Shown one piece after another: positions 1-9,028 of a DNA stretch of 64,000 nt. The stretch is from contig JAKPGA010000069.1 in the NCBI GenBank assembly GCA_029551145.1, forward strand, positions 44,051-108,050, read 5' to 3'. Each line of letters starts with the position of its first letter. Position 1 is the stretch's first letter. This DNA is from Thermotogota bacterium (GTDB lineage Bacteria > Thermotogota > Thermotogae > Thermotogales > DSM-5069). Both the position numbers and the translations under genes were made by a program. The notes under the pieces are model-generated. The model was not told where the DNA came from and made no database searches. It saw only the letters and a list, made by a program, of their open reading frames with translations.

Positions 1-410
1 CCGTTCCACCACTGGCAAAGAGTGACGAATGGCTTGAAGAGAAAAGGGCTGCTTTTTGTGATTCGCTCGACGATGATTTCAACACACCGAAGGCAGTCGC
101 ATTGATCTTCGAAATGATAAACGATCTCAACAGAGCGATGGATGAAGCCAACGACGACATGGCTGTGAAAATATACCATTTGTTGAGAAGAGAGTTCTGC
201 CCTGTTTTGGGGTTATTCGAAGTGCCTTCTTGGGCAGCTAAGAACTCAATTGATGAAGTTCTCCAAATACTGATAGGTGTGCGAAATGAATTGAGATCAA
301 GAAAGGTGTACGATTTGGCAGATGAAATTCGTCTCAAATTGAGAGCAAATGGTATTGAACTTAAAGACAAACCAGAAGGGACTGATTATACATTTACCGG
401 GGAGGTGTGA
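1..410 (+). CDS. cysS: cysteinyl-tRNA synthetase, C-terminal part
   Basis: The 3' end of a gene whose start lies before the window. The frame is open from the first bases and reads through 'DSLDDDFNTPKAVALIFEM', the conserved start of the CysRS C-terminal helical (DALR-type) domain that contacts the tRNA anticodon arm. The enzyme charges tRNA-Cys in the cytoplasm. The catalytic Rossmann domain with HIGH and KMSKS motifs is outside the window. The ORF-track start at 102 is an internal alternative codon. The GGGGAGGTG at the end of this gene is the SD of glyA, 3 nt downstream, so the two are probably cotranscribed. Confidence 0.88.
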   Translation, partial: VPPLAKSDEWLEEKRAAFCDSLDDDFNTPKAVALIFEMINDLNRAMDEANDDMAVKIYHLLRREFCPVLGLFEVPSWAAKNSIDEVLQILIGVRNELRSRKVYDLADEIRLKLRANGIELKDKPEGTDYTFTGEV

Positions 411-413
411 TCG

Positions 414-1688
414 ATGTGGGAACATGTTAAGGTAATCGATCCAGAAATTTATCAAGTGATACTTGGCGAACTGAAAAGACAGGAATATGGAATTGAACTC
501 ATAGCATCCGAGAATTTCGCTTCCGTTGCGGTAATGGAAGCAATGGGGAGTGTCCTTACCAATAAATACGCCGAGGGATATCCGTCAAAGCGTTACTACG
601 GTGGCTGCGAGTGGGTCGACATGGCTGAAGAACTTGCAAGAGAGAGGGCAAAGCAGCTCTTCAAAGTGCAATATGCCAATGTTCAGCCACATTCTGGTTC
701 ACAGGCGAACATGGCTGCTTATCTCTCCGTGGCAGAAGCTGGGGATCTGCTTATGGGAATGAGTCTCTCACACGGTGGCCACCTCACCCATGGCGCAAAT
801 GTCAATTTCTCTGGCAAATTGTTTAAAGCGATTCAGTATGGTGTGGACCCAAAAACAGAAATGATAGATTATGATCAGGTTAGGAAACTTGCATTGGAGT
901 ACAAGCCTAAGATTATAGTGGCTGGCGGTAGTGCATACTCCAGAGTGATAGATTTCAAGAGATTTCGAGAAATAGCAGACGAGGTAGGTGCATACCTCGT
1001 AGTTGATATGGCTCATTTTGCTGGCTTGGTCGCAGCAGGTATCTATCCAAATCCATGCGATTACGCGCACATCGTCACATCGACAACCCACAAGACACTC
1101 AGAGGACCACGGGGTGGTTTGATTCTCACGAACGATCAAGAAATCTATAAAGCAATCAATAAGACAGTCTTCCCAGGCACTCAGGGAGGACCGCTGATGC
1201 ACGTGATAGCAGCAAAGGCGGTGTGCTTCAAAGAAGCGTTGACACCTGCCTTTGTGGAGTATCAGAAGCAGATAGTGTTAAATGCGAAGACCCTGGCTGA
1301 AGAATTGTCAAATCTTGGATTGAGGATAGTCTCGGGTGGCACTGATACACATCTGATGCTTGTGGATCTGAATCCACTCAATGTGACAGGTAAAGCAGCG
1401 GAAAAGGCGCTCGAAAGCTGTGGTATAACTGTTAACAAAAACACCATTCCCAACGAAACGCGTTCACCTTTTGTGGCGAGCGGTATAAGGATTGGCACAC
1501 CTGCCGTCACTACCAGGGGAATGAAAGAGCCTCAGATGAAACAGATAGCACATCTCATTCTCACAGTGCTCAAGAACATAGTCGATGAAGACGGCAAAGT
1601 TCGCGAATCTGTTCAGAAAGAAGTTCAAGAGGCTGTCAAGGATATGTGCGAGCATTTCCCTCTTTATGTCAACAAGATCGAATCGTAA
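414..1688 (+). CDS. glyA: serine hydroxymethyltransferase
   Basis: PLP enzyme that interconverts serine and glycine with tetrahydrofolate, the main source of one-carbon units. At 424 residues it has the usual bacterial length. Visible signatures are '[15 protein letters not shown]' near the N-terminus, 'QPHSGSQAN' for cofactor binding, and '[15 protein letters not shown]', where the Lys forms the PLP Schiff base. The ATG has a strong SD overlapping the end of cysS. A hairpin terminator follows, and hisS converges from the other strand. Confidence 0.97.
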   Translation: MWEHVKVIDPEIYQVILGELKRQEYGIELIASENFASVAVMEAMGSVLTNKYAEGYPSKRYYGGCEWVDMAEELARERAKQLFKVQYANVQPHSGSQANMAAYLSVAEAGDLLMGMSLSHGGHLTHGANVNFSGKLFKAIQYGVDPKTEMIDYDQVRKLALEYKPKIIVAGGSAYSRVIDFKRFREIADEVGAYLVVDMAHFAGLVAAGIYPNPCDYAHIVTSTTHKTLRGPRGGLILTNDQEIYKAINKTVFPGTQGGPLMHVIAAKAVCFKEALTPAFVEYQKQIVLNAKTLAEELSNLGLRIVSGGTDTHLMLVDLNPLNVTGKAAEKALESCGITVNKNTIPNETRSPFVASGIRIGTPAVTTRGMKEPQMKQIAHLILTVLKNIVDEDGKVRESVQKEVQEAVKDMCEHFPLYVNKIES

Positions 1689-1695
1689 CATATGC

Positions 1696-1727
1696 AAGGA
1701 GCGTATCTTGATCGATACGCTCCTTTT
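1696..1727 (+). terminator. rho-independent terminator after glyA
   Basis: A perfect 12-bp stem (AAGGAGCGTATC with GATACGCTCCTT) with a 6-nt loop, followed by TTTT, 7 nt after the glyA stop. It lies between converging genes (hisS stop at 1745). The T-tract is only on the plus side, so it chiefly ends the cysS-glyA transcript. Confidence 0.88.
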
Positions 1728-1744
1728 GCGTTTGGATCATATAT

Positions 1745-3007
1745 TTATCGCTTTTTCAAAATATCCAAGATATAATCCACAGCGTATTTTAGTTCAACTT
1801 CAGATTGAGTCTGATTTACAAGATCCTTGACCTGTATCGTTTCCTTTGAGAGTTCATCCTCACCTATTATGACTGAAATAACTGCATTGAGTCTGTTCGC
1901 GTGCTTCAACTGCATCTTGATCGGTCGAGCATTGATGTCACAAACGGTTATGATCCCTCGTTTTCTGAGTAGATCAGCCAACTCGAGGGCTTTGGCAGTG
2001 GCTTGTTCACCAATAGGAGCTACATAGACATCACACTTTGGTACTTGTGGTATCTGCAAGCCTTCCGATTTCACAGCCAGAATAAGTCTTTCAATTCCAG
2101 CTGCAAAGCCAAGCGCGGGGAGATCAGTCCCTCCGAGCTCTTTGCACAGACCATCATACCTTCCACCACCAAGAACTGCGCTCTGTGCGCCGAGCAAATC
2201 ATGCTTCACCTCAAAGACCGTGCGAGTGTAATAGTCCAGACCTCTAACCAAGCTTGCATCTTCATCAAATGGTATGTTGAGATGTACCAAGAGATCTTTG
2301 AATCTTTCATAATGTTTTCTACATTCATCGCACAGATAATCAACGGTCTTGGGAGCCCTCTTGGCTATTTCGAGGTCCTTTTTACAGTCAAGTAGCCTCA
2401 GAATATTTGTTTGGAAACGCTTCTTGCAGTCCTCACATATTTCATCATAATGTTGACTGTAGTACTGTCTCAGAGCGTTCTTATATTCCACCCGGCAATT
2501 AGGACAGCCTATCGAATTGACGAATATTTTGTAAGAGGTCAACCCCAGAAGATCTAAGAATGACTTCGCAAACTGTACAATCTCGGCGTCTGCCGATGGT
2601 TCAGCAGATCCTATCAGCTCCACACCAAACTGATGAAACTGCCGAAGTCTGCCAGCTTGAGGCCTCTCGTACCGAAACATAGGCCCGATGTAGTAGAATC
2701 TTTGGGGCAAACCATCGTTGATCATTGAATTCTCTATAAATGCCCTTATGGTCGGAGCGGTACCTTCTGGTCTGAGTGTCAGACTTCTGCCGCCTTTATC
2801 AACAAAGGTGTACATTTCTTTTTGAACTATATCGGTCTCTTCACCAACACTGCGCGTGAAGAGTTCAGTTGACTCAAAGATCGGTGTTCTTATCTCTCCA
2901 TATCCAAACAACTGAGAGATCTGTACTGCTTTACGTTCAACGAAGCTCCAATACCAGACATCTTGCCCGTAGATATCATTTGTTCCCTTGATGCGTTCGT
3001 ATTTCAG
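1745..3007 (-). CDS. hisS: histidyl-tRNA synthetase (non-canonical start)
   Basis: Class II synthetase that charges tRNA-His. Motif 2 region 'YYIGPMFRYERPQAGRLRQF', the histidine-specific 'LVRGLDYYTRTVFE' and 'LGGGRYDGL' are all present, with a C-terminal anticodon-binding domain. The ORF-track start (TTG at 2911) would remove the conserved 'KYERIKGTNDIYG' N-terminus. That sequence is in frame upstream, up to a TGA at 3011-3013. Between that stop and it there is no ATG, GTG or TTG, only ATT (3008-3010) then CTG (3005-3007), both behind GAGGAGGG. I place the start at CTG, giving 420 residues, which as I recall is the T. maritima length; ATT is the alternative. It is the last gene of the minus-strand run, 19 nt after the radical SAM gene. 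Confidence 0.92.
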   Translation of the reverse strand: MKYERIKGTNDIYGQDVWYWSFVERKAVQISQLFGYGEIRTPIFESTELFTRSVGEETDIVQKEMYTFVDKGGRSLTLRPEGTAPTIRAFIENSMINDGLPQRFYYIGPMFRYERPQAGRLRQFHQFGVELIGSAEPSADAEIVQFAKSFLDLLGLTSYKIFVNSIGCPNCRVEYKNALRQYYSQHYDEICEDCKKRFQTNILRLLDCKKDLEIAKRAPKTVDYLCDECRKHYERFKDLLVHLNIPFDEDASLVRGLDYYTRTVFEVKHDLLGAQSAVLGGGRYDGLCKELGGTDLPALGFAAGIERLILAVKSEGLQIPQVPKCDVYVAPIGEQATAKALELADLLRKRGIITVCDINARPIKMQLKHANRLNAVISVIIGEDELSKETIQVKDLVNQTQSEVELKYAVDYILDILKKR

Positions 3008-3026
3008 AATTCAGCCCTCCTCTAAT

Positions 3027-4676
3027 TCATGATACCACAGCACCGATCTTGTTGAGTACGTTCATGCATTCTTGATTGTTTTCCAAAACTTTCATCAGTT
3101 CCTCAAAAGATTTGAACGGTCTTGCGAGTAAGATCTTCTTGGCACGTCTTTCACCAATTGTTGGAATCTGAATCAATTCTTCATAAGATGCAGTGTTCAG
3201 GTTCAGTGGATATCGAACAGCTGTTATTGATCTTGGACCATGGTCAACTACGACTACATCACCTTTAGATGCAAATTCCCCGGCTACACCAGCCAAGACA
3301 GGGTAGCTTCCCAGTTGTCTTGCGAAGGTGATCTTGCCCTCTCTGTACTCTGGATACACGTTTCGCAAAATGGATCCAACTGGAAATACTCTTCTAATCA
3401 TTGGCAAATCGATTTGCTCCCTTATTTTCTCTTTATACTTTCTGAACAGCTCGCGGTTCAATCTGAGTTTTTCCCTCTGTGAGAACCTGTACAGAGCCGT
3501 ACCTGGCTCCACTATAACCTGTCTGAGGTTTATCCTTCTCAACAGAAGACCTTTGTCCAAAATCAATTTCAGCCATTTCAAATTCTCCTCATAGGTTTGT
3601 TTTGTTTCACCGATCAATCCGAACACCAAATTGATCCCGGGAAGCAGCTTTGGGACGCCATCGATTCTTACAGTTCCAATTTGATTTACCAGCTCGACTG
3701 CCCTCAGAACCTGCTGTGGAAAGTTCATTATGTTGTTCATTTTGACCACTCTGGGATCGAAACTCTCAACTCCAAAAGATAAGACATCACCCGTTGTGTT
3801 CCAGCTAACCATCGTTTCTACGATCTTTGCGCACTCTCTTTCGTAGTTTGCTATGAAAGCAGGATTGGCATTATCGTGGTGCAAGACTTCAATCTGAGGG
3901 CATCTGGTCCAGATGGTCTTGTACAGATCCTCAAAAACCGTGGGACAGGGTTTTCCATCTATGTCGAAATAGTAAGCCAGGACATTGGCAGATCTGCCGA
4001 ATCTAAAGGCTCTACAACCATTCTTGTACAGTTCGCAGATCTCATCTATCACATCTTCCACAGGTCTTGATGTGAACTTGGGATAGAAAATGGGTTCCGC
4101 ACAAAAACTGCAATGACCCTTTCTCTCACAACCACGAGACAGTTCTATCTCACAGATCACGTTTGGATATCTTGGATGTTGCTTGATTATCGAGGCACCA
4201 AGGACAGATGCCGATCTGACGATTTTCCAATTGTTGTTCCTTTCTTGCAGATCAAAAAGGTAGTTGTAGAGATCAACGGCTATATCTGGGCTAAGTGCGT
4301 AATCTGCACCCAGCTGAAGCTCCTTTGCCTTTGTTCCACCTTTGCGTGCCTGGAAAGAAGAAAAAGGTCCACCGATCAATCGAATACTTCTCTTGCAAGT
4401 TCCAAGTATCATTTCGAGTTCATCATGTGACATTGGCTGTCCGCCGACGTAATTGCCGGGGACGGTTATCCCACCTATCACCAAGATGAGGTCAAAATGG
4501 GGCAATTCATCCCAAAGCTTTTCGGTTCGAACTTGGTCTATGGTGTAGTAAGTCACCTGGTAATTTTTCATCGCAAGGATTCCTGCGGCATAACGAACAT
4601 AGTGACTTATGTAAGGAGGTACTCCAAAAGCGGCTGGCTCATCTATATAGCCATCGAGGATGAGTGCTCTGTTCAT
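3027..4676 (-). CDS. radical SAM protein with C-terminal helix-hairpin-helix
   Basis: A 549-residue protein of unknown substrate. The N-terminal ~170 residues resemble a B12-binding-like Rossmann region ('LVIGGITVPGNYVGG'). The radical SAM core follows with the cluster motif 'CERKGHCSFC', spaced CX5CX2C rather than the usual CX3CX2C. Later come 'SFGVESFDPRVV' and 'PGINLVFGLIGET', typical of the TIM-barrel core. The C-terminus ('LNTASYEELIQIPTIGERRAKKIL') is a helix-hairpin-helix of the ComEA/DNA-binding type. Its ATG overlaps the stop of the upstream gene (ATGA). The HhH suggests nucleic-acid binding, which is inference only. Confidence 0.8.
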   Translation of the reverse strand: MNRALILDGYIDEPAAFGVPPYISHYVRYAAGILAMKNYQVTYYTIDQVRTEKLWDELPHFDLILVIGGITVPGNYVGGQPMSHDELEMILGTCKRSIRLIGGPFSSFQARKGGTKAKELQLGADYALSPDIAVDLYNYLFDLQERNNNWKIVRSASVLGASIIKQHPRYPNVICEIELSRGCERKGHCSFCAEPIFYPKFTSRPVEDVIDEICELYKNGCRAFRFGRSANVLAYYFDIDGKPCPTVFEDLYKTIWTRCPQIEVLHHDNANPAFIANYERECAKIVETMVSWNTTGDVLSFGVESFDPRVVKMNNIMNFPQQVLRAVELVNQIGTVRIDGVPKLLPGINLVFGLIGETKQTYEENLKWLKLILDKGLLLRRINLRQVIVEPGTALYRFSQREKLRLNRELFRKYKEKIREQIDLPMIRRVFPVGSILRNVYPEYREGKITFARQLGSYPVLAGVAGEFASKGDVVVVDHGPRSITAVRYPLNLNTASYEELIQIPTIGERRAKKILLARPFKSFEELMKVLENNQECMNVLNKIGAVVS

Positions 4677-5485
4677 TTTTCCAACAACTGTTTGATCTGT
4701 CTCAGAACCTCGTCATCCTGAGTGATTATGTATATGAAGTATCCCTGACCATTACACTGCAGCATTTTCTCATTCTGTTCCGTATTGACGTTGACTTGCT
4801 TTGAAGCGTACACTATCTTCAAAATGGAGCCAGATTTATGATTTGCCATGATCAATATGACTTGTTCCTCACCAATTCTGAGGCGTGAAATCGTGTACCA
4901 GGAAACGGTTTGCAGAATCTCTTTGATTTCGTTTGGGAAGTTAACAGTCGTTTCGCTTGCGCGGATGTTGTATTTACTTGCAATATCCTCAAATTTCTGC
5001 GAAAGGGGTTGTACATCTTCGTATACCAGCTCAGTTGTTACACCTTGGAAAACCCGTGTTATTCTTTCGGGATATCCTTTCTCATTTATTATCGCTGTGA
5101 ACAGACCAGAGGGTGAATCAACAACAACCTTGTACTTACCGTCAACCTTCTCTGTCTTTGAGATACCCGTTTGCTTCATTTGCCTGATGAAAAGGTCTTC
5201 AAGGTCGAGGATTTCGAGTGGGGATACGCGAAGATTATTTGGCTCACCCATAACAAATGAACCAGAGTGTTTCGCCCAGATCAAGACCAGAGGAGATAAA
5301 ACCTGAACGATCTTATCCTCAGGCCATCTATAAACAAGTTCAATCCTGCTCTTGTTGCTGGCACCACGCTCTGTCACAACTCTTCTTCCAAAGTAGGAGT
5401 TGGTCAAAAAAAGATCAATAAAAGACTGACATAACGCGGCTACGGTAAATGCAATGATACAGACTAATATCAGGGTTTTTCTCAT
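4673..5485 (-). CDS. secreted RseB/LolA-like protein of the sigma operon
   Basis: A 270-residue protein with an N-terminal hydrophobic signal segment ('LILVCIIAFTVAAL') and no lipobox Cys in the expected place. The body is rich in short beta-strand patterns ('GKYKVVVDSPSGLFTAII', 'GYPERITRVFQGVTTELVY'), which resembles the LolA/RseB fold. It lies just downstream of an ECF sigma factor and a membrane anti-sigma candidate, the position RseB/MucB occupies in sigma-E operons. I infer it is an envelope sensor that modulates the anti-sigma factor. The fold assignment is by pattern and not certain. The ATG at 5485 follows AGGAGC. Confidence 0.55.
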   Translation of the reverse strand: MRKTLILVCIIAFTVAALCQSFIDLFLTNSYFGRRVVTERGASNKSRIELVYRWPEDKIVQVLSPLVLIWAKHSGSFVMGEPNNLRVSPLEILDLEDLFIRQMKQTGISKTEKVDGKYKVVVDSPSGLFTAIINEKGYPERITRVFQGVTTELVYEDVQPLSQKFEDIASKYNIRASETTVNFPNEIKEILQTVSWYTISRLRIGEEQVILIMANHKSGSILKIVYASKQVNVNTEQNEKMLQCNGQGYFIYIITQDDEVLRQIKQLLEK

Positions 5486-5509
5486 TCACTTCATCGCTCC
5501 TAAGCTGGC

Positions 5510-5863
5510 TCAGAAACCATCTCCAACTAACTTAACCAAACTGAGATAATCAAAAACCTCACTTACAGAAACTTGCTGTGTTTTGGCTGTAACCGGGATC
5601 TTGACTGGCATGACATTAAACACAATGAAAAACAGTGCAGCCACAACAGATGCAGCTATCAAAAGCTCCGAGAACAGCTCTCTCTTCTTGCGGACCTTCG
5701 ACATCACTCGCTCCTCAAGGACTGCACTCGGCTTGTAGTCATATCTCGCTTTCATCACTTGCATCGTAAGAGTGTAAGTCTTGACATCTTGCTTTGTCTC
5801 TTGATCCAACTCATCTTTTCCTATCTCACCATCGAGGAATTTCTGAAAATTCTCCTCGTTCAT
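5510..5863 (-). CDS. putative anti-sigma factor, single membrane span
   Basis: A 117-residue protein. The acidic/basic N-terminal ~65 residues are predicted cytosolic. One transmembrane segment ('LLIAASVVAALFFIVFNVM') follows, then a short outside tail. Its ATG overlaps the sigma factor's stop (ATGA), the usual arrangement for a cognate anti-sigma factor. The zinc motif HxxxCxxC of ZAS-type anti-sigma factors is absent, so it would belong to a zinc-free class. Function rests on position and topology. Confidence 0.6.
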   Translation of the reverse strand: MNEENFQKFLDGEIGKDELDQETKQDVKTYTLTMQVMKARYDYKPSAVLEERVMSKVRKKRELFSELLIAASVVAALFFIVFNVMPVKIPVTAKTQQVSVSEVFDYLSLVKLVGDGF

Positions 5864-6414
5864 CCATTCGCCTCCTCAAGTAACTTCTTGAGCCTTTTCC
5901 TTGCATAATGAAGACTGCTCTTAACGCTACCGACTGATTTATCGATTATCTGACTGATTTCCTCATAACTCAAACCATCTACATCCCTAAGTTTGATAAG
6001 CAACCTATCGTCTGCTGACAGTCTCTCTATCGCGTCCATGATCTTTTCGTAAGCTATCTCGCCGGTTGCTTGTAAGATTGTATCAGATTCTGACACTGGG
6101 TGTGGAATTGATCCTTCTTCATCTTCTGTGAAATCGGTGAGTACTTCGTTTCGCCTTTTGTATTTCGACAGATAGTCTTTGCATACATTTATTGCTATTC
6201 TATAAATCCATGTAGAAAGCTTTGAATCTCCTTTGAATCTTCTCACACCTTTGAAAACTCTTAGCATGACCTCTTGGACAACGTCATCAACATCGTCTGC
6301 TCCAAGATAAGTCCTTGCAACACTTCCTATCCTGCCAGCGTATTCTCTGTAAAGCCATCTATATGCCCAATCGTCACCGCGTCGCAATCCTCTGAGGAGT
6401 TCTTCATCTTGCAT
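5860..6414 (-). CDS. ECF sigma-70 family RNA polymerase sigma factor
   Basis: A 184-residue group 4 sigma factor. Region 2 reads 'DDVDDVVQEVMLRVFKGVRRF' and 'LSTWIYRIAINVCKDYL'; region 4 reads 'LSYEEISQIIDKSVGSVKSSL', the helix-turn-helix that binds the -35 element. I moved the start from the track's TTG (6450) to ATG 6414, which follows AGGAGGAAAAAG at proper spacing and begins 'MQDEELLRGLRRGDD', a normal ECF N-terminus. It directs transcription of an envelope or stress regulon, kept inactive by the overlapping anti-sigma gene. It sits 40 nt after the DUF501 gene, so it may also be read from the polyamine promoter. Confidence 0.93.
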   Translation of the reverse strand: MQDEELLRGLRRGDDWAYRWLYREYAGRIGSVARTYLGADDVDDVVQEVMLRVFKGVRRFKGDSKLSTWIYRIAINVCKDYLSKYKRRNEVLTDFTEDEEGSIPHPVSESDTILQATGEIAYEKIMDAIERLSADDRLLIKLRDVDGLSYEEISQIIDKSVGSVKSSLHYARKRLKKLLEEANG

Positions 6415-6454
6415 CTTTTTCCTCCTATTTTGACATTGAATGACTCTCAAAAGT

Positions 6455-6958
6455 TCACTTACACATTATCTCATTCGGTTCACATTCAATTGTACCAATT
6501 TCTCTCAGTACAGCTTCTCCAATGGGATTATCAACACCTGCAAGGTAGTCAGACAGATGTAAATGCAAACATTTGACTCTTTTCAAGTCCTTTATCCCGC
6601 CGCTGCCAACTTTGTCCAATTTCTCTCTTATGTTTTCATCGTTAATAAGTCTCGCCCTTCTTTCTCTGATAACCTTGTGTGCATTCAGATATCTCTCTTT
6701 GAAGACCAGATCGCATGCGATGCGCTCTTCAAGCTTGTGAATCCATCCTTGTGACTCCAAACGTGAAACGGCTTTCACCAAATATGGGCAGGTCAACCAA
6801 TACAACGTGGGAAATGGCTTTTCATCAATCACCGGGCAACTTTGTATCAGTACGGGATAACCATATCTACACCTTCTGACGATACCAGTTATTCCCTTTG
6901 GCCAGCGACCTATTTGCTGCTTGATTGTCAGCAGATCTTCACGGCAAATGCCTTCCAA
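6455..6958 (-). CDS. DUF501 family protein
   Basis: A 167-residue protein that I recognise as DUF501 by the N-terminal 'REDLLTIKQQIGRWPKGITG', the conserved Cys pattern ('RRCRYGYPVLIQSCP', 'PTLYWLTCPYLVKAVSRLES') and the typical length. Function is unknown; the clustered cysteines could bind a metal, which is inference. The start is TTG, inside the end of prmA (31-nt overlap), behind a weak GAGGGTGAG. That start gives the family-like N-terminus. Confidence 0.8.
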   Translation of the reverse strand: MEGICREDLLTIKQQIGRWPKGITGIVRRCRYGYPVLIQSCPVIDEKPFPTLYWLTCPYLVKAVSRLESQGWIHKLEERIACDLVFKERYLNAHKVIRERRARLINDENIREKLDKVGSGGIKDLKRVKCLHLHLSDYLAGVDNPIGEAVLREIGTIECEPNEIMCK

Positions 6959-7737
6959 TTTTGCATCTCACCCTCAGACATTATCTCGAAATTCCTGCTC
7001 CGCAGGTGTCTTTTGACAACTGTTTCATCCTTGGCGGGTATTCCAGATACAATCAATGTCGAACCCGCATTTGTTACTTTGTCAACCTGATCTATCAACT
7101 CGATTATCACAGGCGTCAATATGTTTGCAACCACAAGATCGTATCGACCTGTAATGTTGCTCAACAAATCAGATAGTATTACATCTACCTTCACTCGATT
7201 CTTTTTCACAAACTCTTTGGCAACCTCAACAGCAACCGGATCATTGTCCAAAGCCGTGACCTTCCTTGCGCCAAGCTTTGCTGCAATAATTGCCAGTATG
7301 GCCGTGCCACAACCAACATCAAGAACGCTGTAAGTGTTTTTCAAGTACTGGATCAACAATCTGGCTGCAAGGAGAGTTGTGGGATGATCACCGGTTCCAA
7401 AGGCCGCCGATGGCTTCATCTTAACAACCACAGCATTCCGCAACTTCAATCTGTCTGTTGGATCCACCCAGATACCATCGGCGATCTCAAAAGGTTCAAG
7501 TTTCATATACCTGAACCAGTCATCAACGCGAGAACTTCTCTTTTCAACAAGTTCGCTGTCAGTTCTTTTCAAAAGATCTCTGACGAAGTCTTCATCTTCT
7601 GTGTATAAAATTACTCTCGTTTCATCGGTCTTATGCTCTATTGCATATGCGAAAAATCCCCTTGAAATCAACTCTTCTTTAAGATCTTCCACACAATGAC
7701 TTTTCAGATGCCATTCTGTGGTACTTTTCAGCATCAT
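6928..7737 (-). CDS. prmA: ribosomal protein L11 methyltransferase
   Basis: SAM-dependent methyltransferase that trimethylates ribosomal protein L11. At 269 residues it is a short thermophile-type form. The family signature 'KPSAAFGTGDHPTTLLAARL' is followed by SAM motif I 'VLDVGCGTAILAI', motif II 'KVTALDNDPVAV' and the catalytic-loop motif 'LVVANILTPVI'. The ATG overlaps the speE stop (ATGA type), implying translational coupling. Thermotoga-type polyamine genes beside prmA suggest a growth/translation operon. Confidence 0.95.
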   Translation of the reverse strand: MMLKSTTEWHLKSHCVEDLKEELISRGFFAYAIEHKTDETRVILYTEDEDFVRDLLKRTDSELVEKRSSRVDDWFRYMKLEPFEIADGIWVDPTDRLKLRNAVVVKMKPSAAFGTGDHPTTLLAARLLIQYLKNTYSVLDVGCGTAILAIIAAKLGARKVTALDNDPVAVEVAKEFVKKNRVKVDVILSDLLSNITGRYDLVVANILTPVIIELIDQVDKVTNAGSTLIVSGIPAKDETVVKRHLRSRNFEIMSEGEMQNWKAFAVKIC

Positions 7738-8606
7738 GTTCTTCCTTCAAGCTCACGTCTAATGAAGTTTGGCAGTACAAAGGCAGCTTGGTGGATTTCC
7801 TCGTTGTAATACTTCAACTCCTTAGACATCTTCTGCGCATCTTCAACTCTGAAATCTTTCAGAGGATCTTTCCCTTTCGAAGCGAAAATGTACAACCAAT
7901 AACCTGAAGGGTACGTTGGAATAAAGCCTTGATATACTCGGACAACTGGGAATGCGTTACTGACTCTTCTATAGGCGATCTTGAGCCAGCCAAAATCGTA
8001 CAATGGATTTTCGGCTTCTGCTGTCATTACGCCGCCTTCTTTGAGGGCATCATAACACGACTTGTAAAAATCTTGGGTGAAAAGATGCCCGCCTTCACCG
8101 GCTGTCGGATCTGTTGAATCGATTATTATCACGTCAAATTCGTTTCGAATGCGTTTTATATATTCTGCGCCGTTCTCGAAAACAACCTCAGCTTTTTCGC
8201 TTTCAAAAGCCACACCTGTCTTCAAGTACTCTTTTGAGACTTCAACTACACGTCTGTCAATTTCACAGAGAACAGCCTTCTCAACTTGTGGGTGTCTCAG
8301 TACTTCGCGCAGAGTTCCGCCGTCACCGCCACCAACGATCAGCACTGATTTTGGATTTTCATGTGAAAACATCGCCACATGCGCGAGCATCTCATGATAC
8401 ATGAATTCGTCTACATCCGTTGTCATCGTGATGCCATCGAGTGCAAAAACTCTTCCCAGAGTTGGGTTGTCGAAGACATCTATTCTTTGATACTGAGTCT
8501 GCTCAGAATGAATCATTCGACTTATTCTCATCACAAGACCGACATCACCACCAGAAAAATAATCAAAGAACCATAGGTGCTTTCCTGGAACGACTTTTTC
8601 AAGCAC
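7734..8606 (-). CDS. speE: polyamine aminopropyltransferase (spermidine synthase)
   Basis: Transfers aminopropyl from decarboxylated SAM to putrescine or longer amines. The 290-residue protein shows '[18 protein letters not shown]' for the nucleoside cofactor, '[16 protein letters not shown]', and the gate loop '[16 protein letters not shown]' with the catalytic Asp. It resembles the T. maritima enzyme closely, as I remember that sequence. GTG start at 8606 after GGAGG, overlapping the end of speD by 8 nt. SpeD supplies the aminopropyl donor. In Thermotogales such enzymes also make long and branched polyamines; which products are made here cannot be read from sequence. Confidence 0.97.
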   Translation of the reverse strand: MLEKVVPGKHLWFFDYFSGGDVGLVMRISRMIHSEQTQYQRIDVFDNPTLGRVFALDGITMTTDVDEFMYHEMLAHVAMFSHENPKSVLIVGGGDGGTLREVLRHPQVEKAVLCEIDRRVVEVSKEYLKTGVAFESEKAEVVFENGAEYIKRIRNEFDVIIIDSTDPTAGEGGHLFTQDFYKSCYDALKEGGVMTAEAENPLYDFGWLKIAYRRVSNAFPVVRVYQGFIPTYPSGYWLYIFASKGKDPLKDFRVEDAQKMSKELKYYNEEIHQAAFVLPNFIRRELEGRT

Positions 8607-9012
8607 TGCATACTCCTCCCTTCACAGCCTTGTGTGGTGCAGTGGTTGGTATACCTATTGCTCTGTAATCACCACGAGTGTGCTCGAAAACTTGTGTTCT
8701 CTTTGCGTCAAAGGCCTTTTTCAAATAGTCAAAAGCCTTCCATGGATCTGTATCCTCTCCGCAGGTGAACAAGTCGATTGCGGCATAGCCATACTCAGGC
8801 CACGTGTGAATCGTTAGGTGCGATTCAGAAATGACAACTACACCGCTCACTCCGTAGGGGAGGAACCTATGGAACGAGCTACCGATTATTGTTGCTCCGG
8901 CAACAATAGCTGCATCTTTCATTTTTTGCTCAACAAGTTCTACGTCATCAAGGGCTCTTTGATCACAGTCATAAAACTCCGCAATCAAGTGTCTTCCCAA
9001 GCTTTTCTTCAT
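8599..9012 (-). CDS. speD: S-adenosylmethionine decarboxylase proenzyme
   Basis: Makes decarboxylated SAM for polyamine synthesis. This is the short class 1b form, which self-cleaves to give a pyruvoyl cofactor. The cleavage site is the Glu-Ser bond in '[19 protein letters not shown]', and the catalytic Cys lies in '[12 protein letters not shown]'. I moved the start to ATG 9012 (137 residues, '[13 protein letters not shown]'), which is 8 nt after GGGAGG; the track's TTG is two codons upstream. It lies 16 nt after the XRE-cupin regulator and overlaps speE. Confidence 0.97.
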   Translation of the reverse strand: MKKSLGRHLIAEFYDCDQRALDDVELVEQKMKDAAIVAGATIIGSSFHRFLPYGVSGVVVISESHLTIHTWPEYGYAAIDLFTCGEDTDPWKAFDYLKKAFDAKRTQVFEHTRGDYRAIGIPTTAPHKAVKGGVCSA

Positions 9013-9028
9013 TGCCAATCCCTCCCCA

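Noticed and set aside
768-1202. Minus-strand ORF of 144 aa inside glyA and similar long antisense frames elsewhere.
   Set aside because: Shadows of strongly supported genes on the other strand.
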